Under the pieces are notes generated by a model. That model saw only the letters and a program-made list of their open reading frames with translations, searched no databases and was not told the DNA's origin. A program made the position numbers and the translations under genes. 37,048 nt of DNA from Muribaculaceae bacterium. Its GTDB lineage: Bacteria > Bacteroidota > Bacteroidia > Bacteroidales > Muribaculaceae. Shown one piece after another: positions 32,058 to 37,048 of the stretch (position 1 is its first letter; every line of letters starts with the position of its first letter). The stretch is from the NCBI GenBank assembly GCA_022509085.1, contig JAFLTW010000016.1:1-37048 (forward strand), read 5' to 3'.

Positions 32058-32067
32058 AGGGTAAAGC

Positions 32068-32112
32068 GGAGGTTACAGCGGCAGAGTTTACAGCTGCGGA
32101 GTTTACAGCCGC
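32068..32112. repeat. 15-bp tandem repeat, three copies, between rpe and uvrA
   Basis: GGAGGTTACAGCGGC, AGAGTTTACAGCTGC and GGAGTTTACAGCCGC follow each other without a gap. A fine-scale expansion in the gap between two convergent genes; no clear terminator is seen. Confidence 0.75.
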
Positions 32113-32122
32113 ATAATTTTTC

Positions 32123-34936
32123 TTAGAGTTTTTCTTTGAGGAAGCGTCCGGTGTAGGATTCCTCGCAGGCCGCAATGGTCTCGGGGGTGCCTGTGGCAAC
32201 GATGCGTCCCCCTTCGTCGCCCCCCTCCGGACCGATGTCGATCACATGGTCGGCACATTTTATCATGTCCATATTGTGCTCGATAACCACTACGGTGTGT
32301 CCCTCCTCAATAAGGCGGTTGAGCGACTTCAGGAGGAGCCGGATGTCGTGGAAGTGAAGTCCGGTGGTGGGTTCGTCGAAGATGAAAAGCGTATGTGGCT
32401 GGTATTCCTTGGCTATGAAATAGGCCAGCTTCACCCTCTGGTTCTCGCCACCGGAGAGGGTAGACGACGACTGCCCCAGCTTGATATATCCCAGGCCCAC
32501 ATCCTGGAGCGGCCGCAGACGGGAGATGATCCGCTTCTCCTGCGCACCGTTCACCTCCTCGAGGAAGGCTATGGCCTCGTCTACTGTCATCTCGAGGAAA
32601 TCGTTGATATTCTTGCCGCGATATTCCACCTCGAGCACGTCCTGCTTGTAGCGTTTGCCGCCGCAGGCGTCGCAGTCAACCTGGATGTCGGCCATAAACT
32701 GCATCGGGATGGTGAGTTTGCCCTCTCCCTTGCATTCCTCACAGCGACCTCCCTCGGAGTTGAAGGAGAAATAGCCGGGAGTGAAGCGCATCTGCTTGGC
32801 CAGTGGTTGGTCTGACATCAGTTTCCTTATCTCGTCGAAGGCCTTGAGATAGGTGGCGGGGTTGCTGCGGGTCGATGTTCCGATAGGGTTCTGGTCGACA
32901 AACTCCACGGCTCCGATTTTGGCCACGGAGCCCGAGAGCTCCGCGTGCTTGCCCGGCGTATCGCCCGGCAAACCCAGTTTGCGGTTGAGACCCTTGTACA
33001 GAATCTCCTTCACAAGTGTACTTTTCCCGCTGCCGCTCACGCCGGTAACCATGGTCATCACGCCGAGAGGGAACTTCACGTCAACGTTCTTCAGATTGTT
33101 TTCCGTAGCCCCCTTGATCTCCACAAACTCCTTCCAGGGGCGCCGGAGTTTGGGCACCGGGATTGAGCGTTCGCCCCGCAGGTAGTCGAGGGTGTACGAT
33201 CCGCTGTCTTTCCCCTCGTCGGTCTGGAGTGCCTCCTTGAGGTTGCCCTGGAATACGACGTTTCCGCCGCCCGTGCCGGCATCACGGCCGATGTCTACGA
33301 TGTCGTCGGCGGCAAGCATGATCTCCTCGTCGTGTTCCACCACAACCACCGTGTTGCCGATGTCGCGTAGTTTCTTGAGCACGTCGATGAGCCGGTGGGT
33401 GTCGCGTGAGTGTAGGCCGATGGAGGGTTCGTCGAGGATATAGAGCGAGCCGACGAGCGACGACCCCAGGGATGTGGCGAGGTTGATGCGCTGGCTCTCT
33501 CCTCCCGAGAGGGTGTTGGAAAGCCGGTCGAGGGTCAGATACCCCAGGCCCACCTCCTTCATAAACCTCAGACGGTTTCGGATCTCGGTGAGCAGTCGCC
33601 GGGCAATGTGGGCGTCGGTTTCGCTGAGCTGCAGGGCGTCAAACCATTCCGATAGCCTGTCGATAGGCATCTTCACGAGTTCGGTGATGCTCTTGCCGCC
33701 CACCTTTACATACTGTGCATCCTTGCGTAGGCGCCCCCCTCCGCAGTCGGGGCACGTGGACTTGCCGCGGTAGCGCGCCTTCATGACGCGATACTGTATC
33801 TTATATTGCTGTTCGTCTACCCATTTGAAGAAGCCGTCGATGCCATACCAACGGCCCTCACCCTTCCACAGGAAGGCGAGTTGCTCGGGGGTCAGCGAGG
33901 AATAAGGGGCGAAGAGCGGGAAATTCTTGCTTTTGGCAGCGCGGATAAAGTCGCGCTTGCACTCGCTCATCTTCTCGCCGCGCCAGCACACCACGGCATC
34001 CTCCATAATCGACTTGGTCTTGTCGGGCACCACCAGGTCTTCGCTCACGCCCATCACCTTGCCGAACCCCTCGCAGGTGGGGCAGGCGCCGTAGGGATTG
34101 TTGAAGTTGAACATCTGGTCGGAGGGTTCGCGGAAGGTTATACCGTCGGCCGAGAAAGCGTTGGAAAACCGCAGTTCCTGCGGGTCTTTCCCTTTCTCGT
34201 AGACAATTACCGTAGCGGCGTCGTGGCCTTCGAAATAAGCTGTCTCGAGGGAGTCGGCGAGTCGGGCGCGCACGTCGCCGAGAGCTTCGGCGTCGGAGGG
34301 GTCGGGCACGGAGAGGCGGTCGATTAGCAGTCGCACGTCCGACGGTTCCCCGTCGCTCCCCAGGAGTTCGGCGATATCAACAAACTCCCGGCCCTTCTCC
34401 ACTCTCGAGTAGCCCTCCTTCATATAGATGTCGAGCTGGGTGCGGAGGTCGCGGCCCTCCGGGAGGGAAATGTCGGCGAGGATGGCCATACGGGTGCCGG
34501 AAGGGAATGAGAGCAGGCGACCCACAACGTCGTCGATGGTGTTTCTCTTCACCTCCTCGCCGCTCACTGGTGAGAATGTGTGGCCCACCTTGGCGAAGAG
34601 CATACGCAGGTAGTCGTATACTTCCGTGGAGGTGCCGACGGTGCTTCGCGGGTTGCGCGAGGTTACCTTCTGCTCGATGGCGATTGCCGGGGGCAACCCC
34701 CTGATGAAGTCGCACTCCGGTTTCGGCATACGGCCGAGAAACTGGCGGGCGTAGGCCGACAGGCTCTCCACATAGCGGCGCTGCCCCTCGGCATAGAGAG
34801 TGTCGAAGGCCAACGACGATTTCCCCGAACCGCTCACACCCGTAATCACGGTGAAGCGGTCCAGGGGAATGTTGAGGTCTATGTTCTTGAGGTTATTGAC
34901 TTTGGCTCCCTTGATGCTTATTTCCCTGTTTGTCAT
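32123..34936 (-). CDS. uvrA: Excinuclease ABC subunit A
   Basis: This 937-residue damage-recognition ATPase of nucleotide excision repair has two ABC modules. Walker A motifs are GVSGSGKS (33-40) and the second [17 protein letters not shown], each with an ABC signature ([20 protein letters not shown] and [17 protein letters not shown]). Zinc-finger Cys pairs occur as CPTCEGFG and CPDCGGGR in the first half and as CEECKGEG and CDACGGKR in the second. The length is that of standard UvrA rather than the shorter UvrA2 type. UvrB is not in view. It is transcribed alone on the minus strand and may be the upstream neighbour of no other gene before rpe. Confidence 0.97.
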   Translation of the reverse strand: MTNREISIKGAKVNNLKNIDLNIPLDRFTVITGVSGSGKSSLAFDTLYAEGQRRYVESLSAYARQFLGRMPKPECDFIRGLPPAIAIEQKVTSRNPRSTVGTSTEVYDYLRMLFAKVGHTFSPVSGEEVKRNTIDDVVGRLLSFPSGTRMAILADISLPEGRDLRTQLDIYMKEGYSRVEKGREFVDIAELLGSDGEPSDVRLLIDRLSVPDPSDAEALGDVRARLADSLETAYFEGHDAATVIVYEKGKDPQELRFSNAFSADGITFREPSDQMFNFNNPYGACPTCEGFGKVMGVSEDLVVPDKTKSIMEDAVVCWRGEKMSECKRDFIRAAKSKNFPLFAPYSSLTPEQLAFLWKGEGRWYGIDGFFKWVDEQQYKIQYRVMKARYRGKSTCPDCGGGRLRKDAQYVKVGGKSITELVKMPIDRLSEWFDALQLSETDAHIARRLLTEIRNRLRFMKEVGLGYLTLDRLSNTLSGGESQRINLATSLGSSLVGSLYILDEPSIGLHSRDTHRLIDVLKKLRDIGNTVVVVEHDEEIMLAADDIVDIGRDAGTGGGNVVFQGNLKEALQTDEGKDSGSYTLDYLRGERSIPVPKLRRPWKEFVEIKGATENNLKNVDVKFPLGVMTMVTGVSGSGKSTLVKEILYKGLNRKLGLPGDTPGKHAELSGSVAKIGAVEFVDQNPIGTSTRSNPATYLKAFDEIRKLMSDQPLAKQMRFTPGYFSFNSEGGRCEECKGEGKLTIPMQFMADIQVDCDACGGKRYKQDVLEVEYRGKNINDFLEMTVDEAIAFLEEVNGAQEKRIISRLRPLQDVGLGYIKLGQSSSTLSGGENQRVKLAYFIAKEYQPHTLFIFDEPTTGLHFHDIRLLLKSLNRLIEEGHTVVVIEHNMDMIKCADHVIDIGPEGGDEGGRIVATGTPETIAACEESYTGRFLKEKL

Positions 34937-34976
34937 AGTCAGCTAAATATGCAAAAAAGGTGCCATTAGAGGGGGG

Positions 34977-35687
34977 TTAGCCTACCTTACAACCCGTTTC
35001 GTCGCATTCGGCGCCGTGGAGACCCTGAGGTTTCTCCTTCACGCCGCCCAGCAGGTCGCGCAGGGCATGCTTGCAGTCTTCGGTAGAGATGGCGCCGGGC
35101 ACGGCAAATTCGCCGTCAAACACCATGTATGGCACGCCGCTCACGCCGCGCATATGGGCTTCCTGTTCGTCATAGCGCACGTCGTTGGTGTAGAGGTCGG
35201 ATTCCAGCACGTCTTTCGACTGGATGGGGTCCATGGCCACACTCTCGGCAATATTGAGCAGTAGCTTGCGGTCGGCCAGCGATTTTCCTTCTACGAAATA
35301 AGCCTTGAAGAGGGCTTCGTTGAGGGCCTCGTATATGGCCGGCTCGTAGGTGGTCTGGGCGAACTTCATGAGGCGGTGGGCATCGAGTGTGTTGGTGGAT
35401 TTCACACCTTCAAACTTCATGTTGATGCCTATCTCCTTGGCGAGTTTGTCGATGTTTTCAATGTTTTTCTTTGCCTGCTCCACGCTAATGCCATACTTGG
35501 CTGCAAGTCTTTCGGCCGTAGTGCCGGCCTCGGGCTTGATGGGAGCGTTGGGGTTGAGTTCGAAGGCACGGTATTCAAACCGTATCGCTTCCTCCACGCC
35601 TAATTCTTTTACGGCGTCTTTGAGCCGCCTTTCCCCTATATAGCAATAAGGGCAGGCATAGTCGCTCCAAATGGTGATTGTTTTCAT
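34977..35687 (-). CDS. DsbA-family oxidoreductase (FrnE-like)
   Basis: From the ATG at 35687 the 236-residue protein has a thioredoxin-fold active site WSDYACPYCYIGERR with Cys12 and Cys15 (CPYC). This is the FrnE/DsbA cytoplasmic type, as there is no signal peptide. SGVPYMVFDGEFAVPGA is the conserved cis-Pro loop. The C-terminal CDETGCKVG adds two more Cys, as in FrnE proteins with an extra redox or metal-binding pair. It probably acts in thiol redox or stress resistance. I rejected a longer upstream reading to 35921 because it has no family similarity and begins in noncoding sequence. Confidence 0.88.
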   Translation of the reverse strand: MKTITIWSDYACPYCYIGERRLKDAVKELGVEEAIRFEYRAFELNPNAPIKPEAGTTAERLAAKYGISVEQAKKNIENIDKLAKEIGINMKFEGVKSTNTLDAHRLMKFAQTTYEPAIYEALNEALFKAYFVEGKSLADRKLLLNIAESVAMDPIQSKDVLESDLYTNDVRYDEQEAHMRGVSGVPYMVFDGEFAVPGAISTEDCKHALRDLLGGVKEKPQGLHGAECDETGCKVG

Positions 35688-35782
35688 AATATTCAGAATT
35701 AAGGTTTGTGTAGGTATAACGCGCTGGCGTGGGTGTTGGTTCAGGTGAGCTTTATGCGCTTCGCGCTCAATCGCAAATTGCT

Positions 35783-37048
35783 TTACAATACATCCAGGTG
35801 CATCTGGCAGGAGGAGCAGTCGAATAAGGGGCGGAAGGAGAGGGAGCCTGTGCGGAGCGTGAGGGGGAGGCGAAGGCGCGGGTGCGACTTGAGGCAGAGA
35901 CCGAGCTCCCGCAGGATGCAATGGCGCGAAGACATTACCCGAAGCCCCTTCTTCCCCTTCAATGAGGCGTTAACCTCGAGCGCCGGTTGGATTTCCGCGA
36001 CCCCATGGTCGCGGTAGAAAGCTTCCGCCATACTGTTGGCGACGTTGTCGCGGTAGTCGAGGGAACCGGCGGGATAGGGGAAGGTTAGGTTTTCCTCGCG
36101 GCGCCGTTCGGGGCAATAGGATTGCCGCTTCACCTCCAGGAGGGTGTTGATCAGTGATCGGCGCAACGCAGTGAGGGCCGAGGCGGGGTAGAAGGTGCCG
36201 TCGGTAAGGTCGGTAAAAGAGCCGAGTCGGAAGGGGGTGTTGCCGAGTTTTTCGAAAATCTTTCGGTAGTCGGTGGGACTGCTTGCCGGCGTGCCCTCGA
36301 GGTTATTGGGAATTTGGGCTTCAATGCCCGTCTCGTCTACGGCGCTGAGGGAGTCCTTGGAGAGGGTTATGTCGACACGCAGTTTGCGGGTAGCCGTCTC
36401 CGAGGCCATCAGTTTCTTCCATTCCACGGAGGCAGTGCGTCTTATCTCCGCTCCTTTGGGCAGCGTGAATGGCCGGTTGCCTATAATGCGGCCGTTTTTT
36501 ATTCCGTTTACGAGCAGTCCATCGGGTCGGCCGTCGTTGCCGATGTAGCTGATGCCGTCGCCGGGGCGGAGTTGGTTGATGTCGGTGATGGGTTCACCCT
36601 GCGATTTGGGGGTGAGTATGGAGGCGAGGCCGGCACTGTCGGGGCTGCCGGAGAGTCGGTAGTCGGTAAAACCGCGGTTGAAACTCTTCTCCGGTTGGGG
36701 TTTGAATTTCAGTTCCACCTCGCCGAAAGAGCTGCGGCGGTATTTCCCGCCGGAGGAGCGGATAATGTCGTCGAGCCGTTGGGAGTAGGCCGCTGTGATG
36801 TTTTTCACATAACCTTCCTCCTTAAGCCTGCCCTCTATCTTGAAGGAACTTACTCCGGCCTCGATGAGGGCCTCGAGGTGACGGTCGGCGCGGAAGTCTT
36901 TGAGCGAAAGCAGGTAGCGGTCTTTGGCGAGCACCTTGCCGTCGGCGTCGGTGAGGGTGAAGCTTTGGCGGCAGATCTGGGGGCATTCCCCGCGGTTGCC
37001 GCTTCTTCCGGCGCAGGCGAAGCCGGCGCCGCAGCGACCTGAGAAGCT
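35783..37048 (-). CDS. U32 peptidase-family protein (RlhA/YdcP-like), cut by right edge
   Basis: The frame is open from the stop at 35783-35785 through the right edge, so the start lies outside and 421 residues or so are visible. The visible start has the U32 cluster SGRCGAGFACAGRSGNRGEC with PQICRQ, giving Cys-x5-Cys-x9-Cys-x3-Cys, which in this family binds an iron-sulphur cluster. It is followed by DRYLLSLKDF and VSSFKIEGRLKEEGYVKNI. The rest matches the C-terminal DUF3656 region. In E. coli RlhA (YdcP) hydroxylates a 23S rRNA cytidine and TrhP a tRNA uridine, so RNA hydroxylation is more likely than proteolysis here. A GTG at 36934 could be mistaken for the start. Confidence 0.88.
   Translation of the reverse strand, partial: SFSGRCGAGFACAGRSGNRGECPQICRQSFTLTDADGKVLAKDRYLLSLKDFRADRHLEALIEAGVSSFKIEGRLKEEGYVKNITAAYSQRLDDIIRSSGGKYRRSSFGEVELKFKPQPEKSFNRGFTDYRLSGSPDSAGLASILTPKSQGEPITDINQLRPGDGISYIGNDGRPDGLLVNGIKNGRIIGNRPFTLPKGAEIRRTASVEWKKLMASETATRKLRVDITLSKDSLSAVDETGIEAQIPNNLEGTPASSPTDYRKIFEKLGNTPFRLGSFTDLTDGTFYPASALTALRRSLINTLLEVKRQSYCPERRREENLTFPYPAGSLDYRDNVANSMAEAFYRDHGVAEIQPALEVNASLKGKKGLRVMSSRHCILRELGLCLKSHPRLRLPLTLRTGSLSFRPLFDCSSCQMHLDVL

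Noticed and set aside
35688..35921. N-terminal extension of the FrnE-like protein
   Set aside because: Pro/His-rich sequence with no similarity to the family; the thioredoxin fold begins at MKTITIWSDYACPYC.
1..37048. tRNA or rRNA genes
   Set aside because: I looked for cloverleaf-like segments and rRNA motifs at the island edges and gaps and saw none; a covariance search was not possible.

Overview
The window looks like the chromosome of a member of the order Bacteroidales (phylum Bacteroidota). Three things point there. Many genes are preceded by the TAnnTTTG -7 box, often with a TTG about 19-20 bases upstream, which is typical of this phylum. The gene content includes a lipoprotein-type TamA homologue, a BspA-like leucine-rich-repeat protein and an AddB-type nuclease without a recognisable P-loop. 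The genes thrS-infC-rpmI-rplT lie in one cluster. Placement in the Muribaculaceae is only an impression.

Bases 1 to about 5,800 form a visibly AT-rich accessory island, unlike the GC-rich remainder. It starts with the end of an unrecognised gene, followed 1 base later by a large protein with an Mrr-like PD-(D/E)XK nuclease motif; together they are a candidate two-gene defence module. An IS4-family element lies at the 3' end of the nuclease gene. Beyond it are broken genes: an exonuclease III-like pseudogene, a mini-element with IS66-type ends, unassigned coding scraps, a frame-broken pair of DUF1016 N-terminal halves, and a REP-transposase scrap with a REP-like palindrome. The island stops at the terminator of galE.

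From 5.8 to 17.4 kb are housekeeping genes. A leftward group (holB, a sugar nucleotidyltransferase, galE) is divergent from a rightward addB-like gene. Then come rplY (L25/CTC) and pth, a leftward META-domain lipoprotein plus S4-domain protein pair, and a rightward TPR protein.

From 17.4 to 21.5 kb is the translation cluster thrS, infC, rpmI, rplT. The 430-base infC-rpmI gap holds a long inverted repeat, a hairpin with an internal loop and a 34-codon small ORF, which suggests an autoregulatory ribosomal-protein leader. After rplT is a strongly structured segment with terminators, a candidate small RNA (Bacteroidales-1/6S-like). A nitroreductase-family gene follows.

At 22.4-24.5 kb is a hipBA-type toxin-antitoxin module. 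Three direct repeats spaced exactly 34 bp lie upstream, and a 33-bp tandem palindromic repeat array lies downstream, between hipA and the convergent glnS. From 26.3 kb rightward are an envelope gene set (LRR protein, M15 peptidase, TamL-like Omp85 lipoprotein), a DedA protein and rpe. uvrA, a FrnE/DsbA-like oxidoreductase and a U32 peptidase-family gene cut by the right edge all point left.
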